Positions 11,906 to 24,355 of a stretch of 64,000 bases of DNA are shown here, piece after piece. The notes under the pieces were generated by a model, which was not told where the DNA came from, made no database searches, and saw only the letters and a program-made list of their open reading frames with translations. The stretch spans positions 17,630,637 through 17,694,636 of the forward strand of contig NC_046619.1 of assembly GCF_900324465.2 (NCBI RefSeq). Direction: 5' to 3'. Source of the DNA: Anabas testudineus. Its lineage: Eukaryota > Chordata > Actinopteri > Anabantiformes > Anabantidae. The stretch's first letter is position 1, and each line of letters begins with the position of its first letter. Both the position numbers and the translations under genes were made by a program.

Positions 11906-14876
11906 CTTCTAGCACTGGAGACTGCAGTGAGCTGATATCGTATCGTAAGATCATATAAATTTCCTTAATGCAATCAAATGGGCGGGAACACTTTTAAAGC
12001 AATCTGATTGGTTTTTCACTTCTGTTTGTCAGTGTCTAACTTCCCCAGTGGAAATATCTCAACCAAAAGTTTCCAACATTAGAAAGAACACAACAAACAA
12101 ACTTAGAGTAAACACAGAAGAAACATTTTTTCAAGAGGACACTGTCAACAGAGGCGGTGCTGCATTTACAATATCTCTTCATGTTGTAGGACTCAACTTA
12201 AGCTGTGGGTTTATTATTCAAAACACAATATCCAATACCCATGCATAGGAATGTCAGTGTGACAAAGACTACACTACGGTTACAAGAACAAAGACGATAA
12301 GATTATAAAAAATGGACATGATGATTAGTCTGAGAGGGGATACATTCACTGCCTCTCACATATTGGCAGTGAACATTAGAAATGGACATAAGTGACCTAT
12401 TACATATATTACACTATATATGTATATTATTTAGCTATTTTCAACATTTGTGTTGATCGCTTGTTACATAATCAATATTAATGAGCTACAGATTTGAAAT
12501 ATATAAAACTTCAACCAGCACCTTTAAGCAGCTTTTATTATAATTCACTGGGACAGGAAACAAATAAACAACCTGAACTATAAACTCTGTTTCACTATCT
12601 GCAAAACCAGACACCGACATTCAAGAAGGGCAGAATACGCAGAACAGCAAAGGAGGAAAATGACAGACAGGGGGCTTCAGCCCGCCTGTAAAAAGGGTCT
12701 AAAACCGCCTCTGGTCTTATCAAATAAGACAATCCAGAAACAGTGTTTTCATTGATCATTTTGTGAATAAGATGTTGATGTTGTAGATTTAACACAGGTC
12801 ATCGGCCATGCTAGTGGCTCTGTGAGGCTCAGTGCTAACGTGCAGTCCTGACAGTGGTTTCCTCTCTCAGTCTAAAACAGTCAATGTGAAACTAAAAAAC
12901 ATCAACTGGTGTCATTGTGACCTTGAATGTTTCTCAAGTGTGAACTTACCCACTAACGGATGAGCAACCTTTTCAAATCTTTATGTTTTTTTTCAGCAGA
13001 GTTTTATCAGTTTACTTTATCAGGATACTAATAAAATGACTGTATATTCATTGTTAAACACATGTGAGCATCTATAAACAATGAATGACAAAACCTTAGC
13101 TATCTTGCAGCTACATGCTCCTCACCACTTTACCCTCTTTGTATATCCTGTGATAGCTTAAAGTCAGGCGGGTTCTGAGTCATACCACTTCAGTAGTTGG
13201 ACAGAGAATGGCCTGAGACGCCGTCTGCCGTATGTGGCTTTGCTTATTGTTTAGTTACTGTACAGAAATGCAACATTTGTTTACAAAGTGCTGTGAGACA
13301 GCAGAGACAGAGGAAAAGTTGCAAATTCATTTAGGTTGTGGCCTTCAGACAATCTTCCTTAATGGTCTTGTTTCACATTTCCAGTTGAATTGACTGAATG
13401 TACCAAACATGTCACATCTATTAGAGATGTTTCCATCTACTTGAACAAAGTTACAATGCTATGATAGACAATGGGGATATTTCTCTGACTGTCCAGCCCC
13501 TATATTACAGAGGAGAGGTGAGAGGGCAGGTCTTTTGTGTGGCTAGAGCATAATGAATTCTCTTGATGTTATTTATGACTTAATTACCATGAAGTAAAGT
13601 TAACATGTATGAACTGTACGATGTGAAAATAGTTTTTACATGTGCGACTGTTTGGTTGCTCCTATTTGGCAACATTTCGCGTTCATTTCCTGCTCCCTTT
13701 ACAGGAAAGAAATGTCCCGTAAATTTAAAAATAGAATAAGATCCACCTGAGGGTGCTGAATGGGGTTTGTTGGCAGATCAGTCCTGTCCCTGGGAACAGA
13801 ACTGGGTCAAACCAAAGCAGACTGTGAAAAACATGGTCAACACTGCAGCCAGCTGCAGCAAATAGTTGTGGGTTAGAGGGAAAGTGACGGGGACAAAGAA
13901 GGGTTAATGCAGAAGTTGTAATCTTGACTTAAAATGCTTTAATCACGTGTACGATCTGTGGCTTGGTGAGACCAGGTAGCCGAGGACCAGACTGGTTTGT
14001 TTGGTGGAAAAAATATTGTATTATCAAAAAGAATTCAAAACAGAAATGATTCTAGAGTCCCTCATAACCACTGGTGCTCTGGGAGATTAAAATATGTCAG
14101 TTGTAATACAGGGCAAAGATAACTACATATGTGAGGTAATGTACGAGGCTAAATTAGACCTTATTCACCAACAGATGTTATGTTCTTAAAACTCATTTAT
14201 GCAGTTTTTATATAGATTCTGACATTCAATATATATTTTTTTCTTGGGTGAGAACAGAATCTAGGCACATTTCATTCTGATCATTGTATTTGCATGTAAT
14301 AGAATTTAAATTACAATAATATTTATTAATAATAAAAATATGATTTATTGTCCCCTGGAAGTAAAAAATCGCTTCAAGAACAAAAACAGCAAAACAAGTT
14401 TTTTCGACATTACTAAATACTTCACAGGATATCACGATAAAACATAACGTGCCAACTTTATCCAAGTTTATTAATTTTGTTATTAAACCCTTTATGATAA
14501 AATGAAATAATTATTGTTACATTGGAGACAGTACTCACACTTTGTGGGAGTTTCTTTATTCAGCATAGTTTAATACAGTTCCAAAACATGTTCAGAAATA
14601 GTTTGCATCCAACAGAAACAATAAAGAACATAAACATGTCTGATATCTGGTCCACCTAATCTGTTTTTTGGTTTCAGTACTGACTCAGTCAACTAGGTCA
14701 GTTTAAAACCCTCGGCTAACTTAGTTAAACTCAAGTTTATACATTTGCACAACAAAGACAAATGATTATTTATACACTACTACATAAAAACTAAATATTA
14801 CAAACCCTTCAGCTCTAAGCAGACTAACATTAACTACATCACACAGCACTAACTGATGCCACACGGACCTTTCTCA
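11906..14876. other. Intergenic region between N3 and N4, with recurrent block copy 2
   Basis: No gene seen. It is collinear with 3,708-6,483. The recurrent intergenic block lies at about 13,110-13,330. A stretch near 14,590-14,700 (from 'catgttcagaaatagtttg') is absent from copy 1 but present near 18,200-18,350, upstream of the tail exon of N5. Confidence 0.55.
12007..12011 (-). promoter_or_regulatory. CCAAT box of N3
   Basis: attgg on the plus strand in aatctgattggtttttcac, 102 bp upstream of the ATG, with the atgggcgggaaca block just beyond it as at N1. Confidence 0.6.
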
Positions 14877-16488
14877 CTAATCCAATCCAAAAGCCTTCAC
14901 AGCAGCGTAAATCCTCGCTCTCTCTGCTGCTTTTGTGTCCTTTATTCTACCACCAGTTTTCATCATGGAAAATATGACAGCAGAATAAATCCTCATGTCC
15001 TCTTCTCTCTGAAAAAATAAATGAGGAAAAAGTTAAATAAGCTTTATAACTCTTTTATTATCTGAGAATAATGATGATGATTATTTTACCTGTTGAGTCT
15101 TTTGACAGTTTTGTTGTAGCACAACAGCAGCTGGATCTAGAAACAGAAAATATTTAGAAAACAATAAATGATTAGATTTATAGATATAGATAAATAAAAT
15201 AATTAGAAAGAATTCAGTAGTTTTACTGTAAATGTGTCAAATATGTGAAGTAAAAAGAAACTTCTGTTACCATTGCAACAATCACATTTGCTTTTCTCTA
15301 TGGTGCAAATGAGGACAGTTAGAGCCAAGAAAGCACAGAACAAAAAAATAATTGTACCGGTCATCTGTGAACACATGGTTCCTGAAATAAGAGGAACAAA
15401 GAACATGTTTGAATTCACCTCCTGTTAAGATCATTTCAAACATTATATAAAATGTCAATAGAACATACATGTTCAAATGCAGAGAAACAATAACATATTT
15501 ACCTCCAATTTGCAGGTTTGTTCCATTTCCAAATAAAATCTGTCCACATGTGGCCACAGCACAGTAATAAGTCCCAACATCAGAGGAGCTGACGATCTTA
15601 GAGAAGTGATGAACACAGCTCTTCACAGAGTCAGATCTCTTCTCACATTCATTATTTCCACCAGTGTAGATGATGTTTGGATGAGATTGATCTGATCCAG
15701 CTCTGAACCAGTACACACTGTGATCTCCTGGACACGTCTTGTTGTCAGAGTCAGAGAGGACTGAACACTGGAGAGTCACTGAGTCTCCTGGACGGACTGG
15801 ATCAGAGACTGTCTGAACAACAGTATAGTTTGACGTCCTCTCACTGTTTCCTGAATGATAAAATATTTAGATTAATGTTTGAGATTTACAAAAACGTTTT
15901 TCAAAGAAATTAATATGTAATTTGTTCATGTAGTTTCATGTTAAGAGCTTTTTTCAAATTATGTAAAATTACATCATTACCTTTCACTAACAAATACGTC
16001 CCACTCCATTTAGTTTTAATCCACTCTGTGATGCCACAGTGATACATCCCTTCATCTTCTGTGATGGTTCTTAAAATGGTCAGGTTGCTAAAATAGTTTT
16101 CAGTTTTTACCTCCAATCTTTCAGAAAACTCTGGTCCATACTCTGCTGATGTCTTTTTTGCCAGTGTCACAATTGACTTCAGAGTATCTCCAGCTCTCTG
16201 CTTGTACCAGTAAATATCTCTACTACTGAAGTCTTCATCAGATAAAACACATGTGATGGTCACAGGTTCACCAAACTGAACTGTGAGCACCGGAACCAAC
16301 GAATCTGAATCAAAAGAAAAATTAGAAAGTATTTAAAATAAAACTCATTTAAAATGAGTGTATGCTGTGGTCCAGGTAACAATATATATTTTTTCAAGTT
16401 TGGATCAAACAATAAATAAGAAAACAATAATAAAATAACACTTACATCCTTGATGAAGAACAAGCAGTGTAATCCAAATCACAATCAT
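14877..16488 (-). CDS. N4: NITR-family receptor, type B, intact
   Basis: Exons: leader 16446-16488, V 15981-16304, I 15503-15850, TM 15271-15381, linker 15090-15136, tail 14877-15008; 334 aa. The leader starts MIVIWITLLVLH. The V domain has LTVQFGEPVTITC, IYWYKQRAGD and DEGMYHCGITEW. The I domain is nearly identical to those of N2 and N5 (CAVATCGQILFGNGT), while the V domain is clearly different. The TM segment GTIIFLFCAFLALTVLICTI has no internal charge and is followed by KCDCC. The tail has IYSAV and ARIYAAVKAFGLD, with two YxxV tyrosines. It is the sister of N2 in the duplicated unit. A surface receptor, likely inhibitory through tyrosine phosphatases by analogy with the family. Confidence 0.82.
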
Positions 16489-18519
16489 CTTCACATTGTC
16501 TCTTGTTGCGAGAGTTGTTGGTATTTGAATTAAGGAGGAGACACAATAACCATAAGTCAGAGTTCAAAATGAATCTGATTGGTTGTCAGAGAATATGTTG
16601 AACAGTGCACCTCCTTTCACACTGGTCTTTGAAGACGTGTGAAGATATCACCTCTACTTTGGCTACTAATGTACAGATTCTTCTTCGCTTTTGAATCTTC
16701 TTCTTTGAAAACACGTTGTCTAAGTGATTTTCTTTTTTTGCGTTAACTTTAAGCTGCAGTTACGATGGTCATTACTGCTGCTTTTAGTATTTGTTGCTGT
16801 AAATGTTGTAAATGCATGAAATCATAAGAAAAGATTCACAGACTGGATCTGTCGAAGGAACCAAAGCCGAGGCTGTCGGTATATACCAAGAAGTCGTACA
16901 GACTGTGCAGAATTCATTTACAAAGTGCTGTTAAACAGCAAAGTCAATGGAAAAATTGTTAATTAATTTAGGTTGTGGCCTCCAGACAATCTTCCTTTGT
17001 GGTCTTGTTTCACATTCCCAGTTGAATTGACTAAATGAACCAAACAAGTCACATCTATTAGCGATGTTTCCATCTACTTGAACAAAGTTTCAATGCTATG
17101 ATTTTCAATGGGGACATTTCTCTGACTGTCCAGCCCCTATATTACAGAGGAGAGGTGAGAGGGCAGGTCTTTTGTGTGGCTAGAGCATGAATAAATCTCT
17201 CGATATTATTTATGACTTAATTAAAATGAAGTAAAGTAAAGTATAAACTGTACAATGTGGAAATTGTTCTTAAATGTGGGGCTGTTTACCAACATTTCGC
17301 TTTCATTTTCGGCCTCCAATGTTTCCGGGAATAAAAATCTAAAACTAGACTAAGAGCCACCTGGGGGCGCTGTAGGGGGTTTGTTGGCAAATCAGTCATG
17401 TCCCATGGGAACAGAACTAGGTCAAACTAAAACAGATCGTGAAAAACATAGTCAACACTGCAGCCAGGTGCAGCAAATAGTTATGGGTTAGAAAGTAAGT
17501 GACTAGGACAAAGATGGGTTAATGCAGAAGTTGTAATCTTGACTTAAAATGCTTTAATCACGTGTACGATCTGTGGCTTGGTGAGACCAGGTAGCTGAGG
17601 ACCAGACTGGTTTGTTTGGTGGAAAAAATATTGTAATAACGAAAATAATTAAAAACAGGAGCACTTCTAGAGTCCCTCATAACCACCGGTGCTCTGGGAG
17701 ATTAAAATATATCATTTGTAATACAGGGCAAAGATTACTACATATGTGAGGTTAAACCAGTTTATGCAGTTTTTATATAGATCCTGACATTCACCAATAT
17801 TTTCTTTATCTTGAGTGAGAACATAATCTAGGCACATTTCAGTGCTGACATGCTTGTTCCTAATGCCTGGTTATTGTATTTGCATGTTATAGAAATTTAA
17901 TTACAATAATATTCATTACTAATAAAAATATAATTGATTGCCTTTTGGATATAAGGTGAAATCTCTTCAAGAACTTAAAGCAAGTCCAGTTGCAACTAAA
18001 CAGCAAAAAATGTTTTTTGACATTAATAAATACTTTACATAACAGAACATCACTATAAAACATAACGTGTCAACTTTATCCAAGTTTATTAATTTCATCA
18101 TTAAACCTTTAATGATAAAATTACCTTTTTACATTGAAGACAGTACTCACACCTTGTGGGAGTGTTTTTTTATTCAGCGTAGTTTGATACAGTTCCAAAA
18201 CATGTTCAGAAATAGTTTGATACAGTTTGAAATCATGTTCATAAGTAGTTTGTATCCAACAGAAATACAAAGATATAAAAGAGATACATAAACATGTTTG
18301 ATATCTGGTCCACCGTTTAGTACTGACTCAGTCAACTAGGTCAGTTTAAAACCCTCGACTAACTTAGTTAAACTCAAGTTTATACATTTGCACAACAAAG
18401 ACAAATGATTATTTATACACTTCTACATAAAAGCTACATGTTACAAACCCTATTGCTCCTAGCAGACTAACATCAACTACATCACACAGCACTAACTGAT
18501 GCCACACGGACCTTTCTCA
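16489..18519. other. Intergenic region; truncated third copy of the tandem unit
   Basis: From about 16,890 the sequence matches the right-hand part of the intergenic DNA before N2 (from 4,976) and N4 (from 13,256), but the matching type A gene to its left is missing. The junction near 16,890 therefore marks a deletion or partial duplication. No gene seen. Confidence 0.55.
16578..16582 (-). promoter_or_regulatory. CCAAT box of N4
   Basis: attgg in aatctgattggttgtc, 90 bp upstream of the ATG. Confidence 0.6.
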
Positions 18520-20077
18520 CTAATCCAATCCAAAAGCCTTCACAGCAGCATAAATCCTCGCTCTCTCTGCTGCTTTTGCGTCCTTTATTCTACCAACAGT
18601 TTTCATCATGGAAAATATGACAGCAGAATAAATGCACATGTCCTCTTCTCTCTGAAAAAATATATGAAAGGATAAAGTTAATTAACCTTTATAACTCTTT
18701 TATTATCAGATAATAACGATGATGATTATTTTACCTGTTGAGTCTTTTGACTGTTTTGTTGTAGCACAACAGCAGCTGGATCTAGAAAATATTTAGAAAA
18801 CAAGAAATTATTAGATTTATAGATATAGATAAATAAAATAATTAGAAAGAATAAAAAAAAAGTAGTTTTACTATAAATGTGTCAAATATGTGAAGTAAAA
18901 AGAAACTTCTATTACCATTGCAACAATCACATTTGCTTTTCTCTATGGTGCAAATGAGGACAGTTAGAGCCAAGAAAGCACAGAACAAAAAAATAATTGT
19001 ACCTGGTCATCTGTGAACACATGGTTCCTGAAATAAGAGGAACAAAGAACATGTTTGAATTCACTTCCTGTTCCTCATTTTAAATATTATATAAAATGTC
19101 AGCTGACTTACTGTATTGTTTCACACATAGATGTTCAAATGTAGAAACAATAATATATTTACCTCCAATTTGCAGGTTTGTTCCATTTCCAAATAAAATC
19201 TGTCCACATGTGGCCACAGCACAGTAATAAGTCCCAGCATCAGAGGAGCCGACGGTCTTAGAGAAGCGATAAACACAGCTCTTCGCAGAGTCAGATCTCT
19301 TCTCACATTCACTATTTCCACCAGTGTAGATGATGTCTGGATGAGATTTATCTGATCCAGCTCTGAACCAGTACACACTGTGATCTCCTGGACACGTCTT
19401 GTTGTCAGAGTCAGAGAGGACTGAACACTGGAGAGTCACTGAGTGTCCTGGACGGACTGGATCAGAGACTGTCTGAACAACTGTATAGTTTGACGTCCTC
19501 TCACTGTTTCCTGTTTAAGACATGTTTGACATATAAAGCTTAAAAAGCATTCAAGTTAATCTTAAATATAAATGTAAATTTATTTCTTTTAGATATTTTC
19601 TCAGATCCCAGTATTACCATTCACTAACAAATACGTCCCATTCCATTCAGTTTTAATCCACTCTGTGATTCCACAGTGATACATCCCTTCATCTTCTGTG
19701 ATCGTCCTCAAAACAGTCAGGTTGCTGGAGTTCTTATCTATTGTTACCTTGAACCTTGATTCAGAGAACTCTGGTCCATTCTTAGTTTTAGACTGCCACA
19801 ATGTCACAATCAATTTCAGATTCTCTCCTGCACTCTGTTTGTACCAGTGGAGCTCTTTACTGCCGAGGTCTTTACTAAAACATGTGAACGTCACAGATTC
19901 ACCAAGTTCAACTGTGATCGTGGGAACAAGCGAATCTGAAAAGAAAACGTACATTTAAAATAAACAAGGGAAAGTTGAGATACAAAAAGATTCACTTGGT
20001 GTGGAAATGTTGGATAGAATAAAGTATCACTTACATCCACGATGAAGAAGAAGCAGTGTGACCCACAACGGTGTCAT
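18520..20077 (-). pseudogene. N5: NITR-family receptor, type B, frameshift in the TM exon
   Basis: Exons: leader 20035-20077, V 19618-19935, I 19163-19510, TM 18916-19027, linker 18735-18781, tail 18520-18651. The leader starts MTPLWVTLLLLH. V has ITVELGESVTFTC, LHWYKQSAGE and DEGMYHC; I has CAVATCGQILFGNGT. The TM exon is 112 nt where N2 and N4 have 111, with one extra C in gtacctggtcat near 19,003. Translation would shift to RYNYFFVLCFLGSNC and end at 18,927 (269 aa), with only about 13 moderately hydrophobic residues and no tail. The product, if made, may be soluble or unstable. The tail exon still encodes CIYSAV and ARIYAAVKAFGLD in its old frame. I label it a pseudogene, but a secreted two-Ig decoy is possible, and an assembly error must be excluded. 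Confidence 0.7.
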
Positions 20078-22359
20078 CTTGACGTTGTGTCTTGTTGGAA
20101 CAGTGGTTTGTATTTCAGAGCGAAGGAAGTGAGATAATAGCCATAGGCTAGAACTTCAAATGCATTTGATTGGTTATGTTCAAGGGCACTTCCCTTCACA
20201 GTTAACCTCCCTCTGTTTTATTTGTGAAGATAATGATGCGTACTTGGATTACCTGTTCCTTACCTATTCACTTCTTAATTTATTTTTTAACAAAACATGT
20301 CTCTAGGTGAATAATTTTTTTTACTGCTTTACTGCAGTAAATGCATCACATCCTGTATCTCAGAGGACAGATTTACAGAGTGGTTTTGTCCAGCCCCTGT
20401 AACTGAAGGTCATACTGAACCAGTACTTCTTTCATACCAACAAAGATAAGAGCCAATGAGCATTTGCTGGTCGCACCATGACTTCCTGCTATGAGCTTAA
20501 TGTTAACAACCAGAGGCTAACATAGAGTGAGAGAGCTGTTGTTCATCATCCCCACTGTCTGGTTGGTTTACACTCGCACTAAAATACTTCTTCTTTTACC
20601 CCCACCCCACCACTTCATATCATGACACCTCAGACCATCACTCTCAACAGTTTGCATCTATTCTGTCAGACATTCATGAGACGGACTGTTACTGTTACAC
20701 TTCCTCACATCCAAAGAAAGAAATGTTTTCAACGTTGAATCTAATCAACAATAAGTCTCATAAATCTTCATTATCACACTGATTTTTATCACAGTTTTTA
20801 AACACTCTTTTGTTTGTATATAATAATAACAATTGACATTGTCTCTATTTCTGCTTGGAACTACCATTATCTGTGCTGCTAAGATAATATTTAAGACTTT
20901 CTTAAACTAGACACTTGACTTGAATGACTACAACTAATGGCATTTAAAATAAATACATAGTTGATATGCATACTGTACATGTTGAACTTTAAGTAAGTAA
21001 AGAGGTGTTCATTCTAGATGTGGACGTTCATTAACATAGAAACTACACACTGATACAGAGAGGGGGGATACTGAGAGGAAGTCCACACCTCTGAAACAGC
21101 AGCAGATAAAAGAGCCAGGAAGGTAACTCTTCACACTGCTCTTTGAAAAAGTTTGGTCAGCTGCATCATGAGCCCATTTAAACGCTAAAAAAATGCTTTG
21201 ATAGTTACACACAGTACATCAAATTTCAAATTCACAACCACTTAGTAGAACATTACTTTTAAAAAACTATCAAAAGCATGGCTTGTTTCCTTTTGTAAAT
21301 TAAAGAATTTAATGTGTTCAACAGTTTATAAAAATATCACAGTAAACAGACTGATATGTAGTTTTTACCTTAATTTTATGCTTAATTTCACTCTTAAAGT
21401 ACAGTAGTTGTCTCAGGTCCTTTGTGTTTCTCCAGTGATCTACTCAATGACCAGCTCCCGAGTGCTCTTAGCACAGTCTTGATAGAAAAATTTTGCAATT
21501 TAAATAATTGAAAAATTAGGATATTAATTGTTGCAGTTTTGTAAGTAGAATATACAGTAGACAAACTATTCAAGCATAGGCACTCCATCTATAGAGGTCA
21601 CGCTGGTTTTGCAGTCTTGCTTTGAGAAATATTTAACCGATTGTTAAGGCTCTCACCAAGTTTAGCACAGAGTGTACTGTGAACAGTACTTTTAGCACAT
21701 TAATAAAGGTTCAAGTGAACTAAGAAATGACAGGTTTAAAAAAAAAAAAACACCTTTGTAGAAATAGCATTTATATGTAAGTCACAGAGTACAGAGGAAA
21801 TGACCACAAAGACAAAAATAATAAAACAAGCGAAATTATAAATAATGGGGATTGATTTTCCATCTATTGCAGAAATTCGGCAGGATAACAAACATGCTTA
21901 GTCCTTTGATCTATCACAGCAGCAAAACCTCATTACAGAAAAAAAAAGAATTGAAAATATTTGAAATGAGTCTAAATGGTCAAACAACAAAAACAATAAA
22001 GGCAACATAAATAAATTATGATCAACATATTACAAGATAACGTGTTTCTAGTGCCGTGAATCAGTGTATTTCTAATAACTTATTTTGTTTTTAATTTTTA
22101 CTACTGTATGATATTGACCACCACTGTAATTTAGCTTTTTACTTTTTGGCATAAAGACTCGACATTTACTGTTAGAGCACAAATTAAATTGCATATATCT
22201 ACAATAATCCACCAACAATAGCTAAGAGTGTAACAAAGGCAAAACTCATGCTAAAAACACATTCAGTCTAAACAGTTTCAACATATGGAGAAAACTTAAT
22301 TCTAACTTTTAAACTCTATACAGTATAGCGTGTATGATACAAACAGACGTGGTACCTTA
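20078..22359. other. Intergenic region between N5 and N6
   Basis: No gene seen. From about 20,975 it is paralogous to 26,716-27,905 (shared opening 'ttcattctagatgtg' and 'cacctctgaaacagcagcag'). A third trace of the same opening lies at 31,706-31,810. It contains A-rich tracts and many non-conserved small open frames. Confidence 0.55.
20169..20173 (-). promoter_or_regulatory. CCAAT box of N5
   Basis: attgg in gcatttgattggttatg, 92 bp upstream of the ATG. Confidence 0.6.
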
Positions 22360-22414
22360 CTAATTTAATCCAAAAGCCTTCACAGCAGTGTAGACCTCGC
22401 GCTCTCGGCTGACT

Positions 22415-23966
22415 TTAAATCCGTTTTTTAATTATGGTAAAGACGACAGCAGTGTCCTCTTCTCTCTAAGAAAAAATATATAATGATGGAGATAAATAAC
22501 CTTCATGTTTGTTTTCATAAAGTTATTCCTATACTTAAATACTTTACCTGTTGCGGGTTCTGATTAACACTGTTTGATTTCAGGGCTGCAGCAGCTGGAG
22601 AATGAAAAAAAAAAAAAATGCAAACAACAGACAGAGAAGAGTTCACAGAGTTTAACAGAGAAACGTAAAATATTCTATTACCATTCCTATCACTCTTGAT
22701 GGTGCGAATGAGGATGACTATAGCGATCAGACTTATAACCAAGACCACACAAAGAAGAAAAATGATCGTCTTGGCCTGTGGTATACTGGTTCCTGAAACA
22801 TTAACAAAAGGAAAAAAGTGAGTAAAGGATGTTTAAATTTACCTCGTGGTACAAGTTTAAACGTAAAGTAACAATGGCCAACGGTTTATTGTGGGTTTTA
22901 TTTTATTTGCCGCATAATTTTCCTTTCTAATCATTTATAGATGGAACAATGACATATTTACCTTCAATTTGCAGGTTTGTTCCATCTCCAAATAAAATCT
23001 GTCCACATGTGGCCACAGCACAGTAATAAGTCCCAGCATCAGAGGAGCTGACGTTCTTAGAGAAGCGATAAACACAGCTCTTCACAGAGTCAGATCTCTT
23101 CTCACATTCATTATTTCCACCAGTGTAGATGATTTCTGGATGAGATTTATCTGATCCAGGTCTGAACCAGTACACACTGTGATCTCCTGGACACGTCTTG
23201 TTGTCAGAGTCAGAGAGGACTGAACACTGGAGAGTCACTGAGTCTCCTGGACGGACTGGATTAGAGACTGTCTGAACAACAGTTGATGTCCTCTCACTGT
23301 TTCCTGAGTAATAAAACACTGTATTAGAGGTCTGGGATTTCCATTCACAATTTTAAAGCTTGAACATATACTGTGTAGTTCAGTGTATTAACTTTTTAAG
23401 TTTTGTAATGAAATGAGAATTTAAAAAAACATTACATTTGCACTTACAGAACATATTTTTACCTTTTACTAATAAATATTTTGCTCTCCATTCAGACTTA
23501 AGGCCCTCTCTGTCAGCACAGTGATAAAGCCCCTCGTCTTCTTCAGTGGTCCTTAAAATGGTCAAGTTGCTCGAGCTCTTACTACTATTTACTTTCAGTT
23601 TTGAGTCAGAAAACCCTGGTGCAAACTGAGGTCTGGATTCCCACAATATCACAATTAATTTCATGTTGTCTCCAGCACTCTGCTTGTACCAGTAGAGCTC
23701 TCCACTGCTGCCGATTCTATTATGTAAAACACATATGATAGTTGCAGGTTCTCCAAGTTGAACTGTGACCACTGGAACCAGTGAATCTGAATGAAAGGAA
23801 AAATACAATAAATTTAAAACACTGTGAAAGAAATCACAAAATCTAAATCATCAAAATATGATGCAGAATGAGCCAGTTGATGTGTAAATTCTGAACTGAG
23901 AAAGTACTTTAAACAACACTTACATCCTCGGTGAAGAACAAGCAGTGTAATCCACAATACGAGCAT
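22415..23966 (-). CDS. N6: NITR-family receptor, type B, tail truncated
   Basis: Exons: leader 23924-23966, V 23463-23786, I 22962-23303, TM 22682-22792, linker 22548-22594, tail 22415-22465; 305 aa. The leader starts MLVLWITLLVLH. V has VTVQLGEPATIIC, LYWYKQSAGD and DEGLYHC. I has VYWFRPGSDK and CAVATCGQILFGDGT. The TM helix is KTIIFLLCVVLVISLIAIVI, with Arg only at the cytoplasmic edge. The tail exon reads REEDTAVVFTIIKKRI and stops; compared with N2 it has lost the first tyrosine by a small deletion and then shifted frame, so no tyrosine is translated. Downstream DNA to 22,360 still spells the old YTAVKAFGLN end in another frame. It is therefore a membrane receptor without its own inhibitory motif, shared in form with N7. 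Confidence 0.78.
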
Positions 23967-24034
23967 CTTGACATTGTGTCTTCTTTGTTAGAGTTTTTGG
24001 TATTTCAGTGGGTGAAGGAGGTGCGATGATCTTG

Positions 24035-24065
24035 ATTGGTCAGATTATCAAATGCTTCTGATTGG
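24035..24065 (-). promoter_or_regulatory. Two CCAAT boxes of N6
   Basis: attgg at 24,035-24,039 and 24,061-24,065. The second, in cttctgattggttatc, is 95 bp upstream of the ATG and matches the position used in the other type B genes. Confidence 0.6.
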
Positions 24066-24212
24066 TTATCACTAAACAGATTCAACAGTGTACTTCCTGT
24101 TACACTGGTCTCACCCTGGTCTTTGTACATCATACAGTATTATTTCTACTTTTGTTTGTCTGGACTCTTTTTCTGTTATTTTTTACTTTCCCAAAGTGAA
24201 TTTTTTTTTAGC

Positions 24213-24264
24213 ATTTCAGCTTTACATACCATTTACCATTGTAAATGGTATGTAAAGCTGAAAT
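24213..24264. repeat. Perfect 24-bp inverted repeat
   Basis: Arms 24,213-24,236 and 24,241-24,264 are fully complementary around a 4-nt loop (catt). The paralogous site near 29,749 has only the start of the left arm (gcatttcagctttacata), so the hairpin arose, or survived, in this copy alone. Confidence 0.85.
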
Positions 24265-24355
24265 TAATAATAAAATGGTATGGTATGTAAACCATGTATT
24301 TTATTATTTTTCTTTTAATATTATTTTCTTTGGATCAAGATCACTAAAATCAGAC

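Larger units (their letters stand above)
8740..16560. repeat. Tandem duplication unit, copy 2 (holds N3 and N4)
   Basis: Collinear with 1-8,440: Tc1-like relic, N3 (sister of N1), intergenic region, N4 (sister of N2). It lacks the LINE seen at 1,253-1,692 and the second hairpin arm at 446-469. By eye the two copies are highly similar in intergenic DNA as well as exons, which suggests a recent event. Confidence 0.8.

Noticed and set aside
6896-19378. Alternative frames through I and TM exons (for example ending HHREKQM)
   Set aside because: Shadow frames in N2 and N4. Only in N5 does a one-base insertion bring this frame into the reading, and that is reported there.
7882-24065. cacagtg heptamer-like strings in the V exons (for example ccacagtgatacatccc near 16,035), suggesting recombination signals
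   Set aside because: They lie inside the coding sequence for the YHC strand, recur because the exons are related, and have no nonamer at a 12 or 23 spacing. The V exons end in ordinary GT splice donors, so these are not V(D)J segments.
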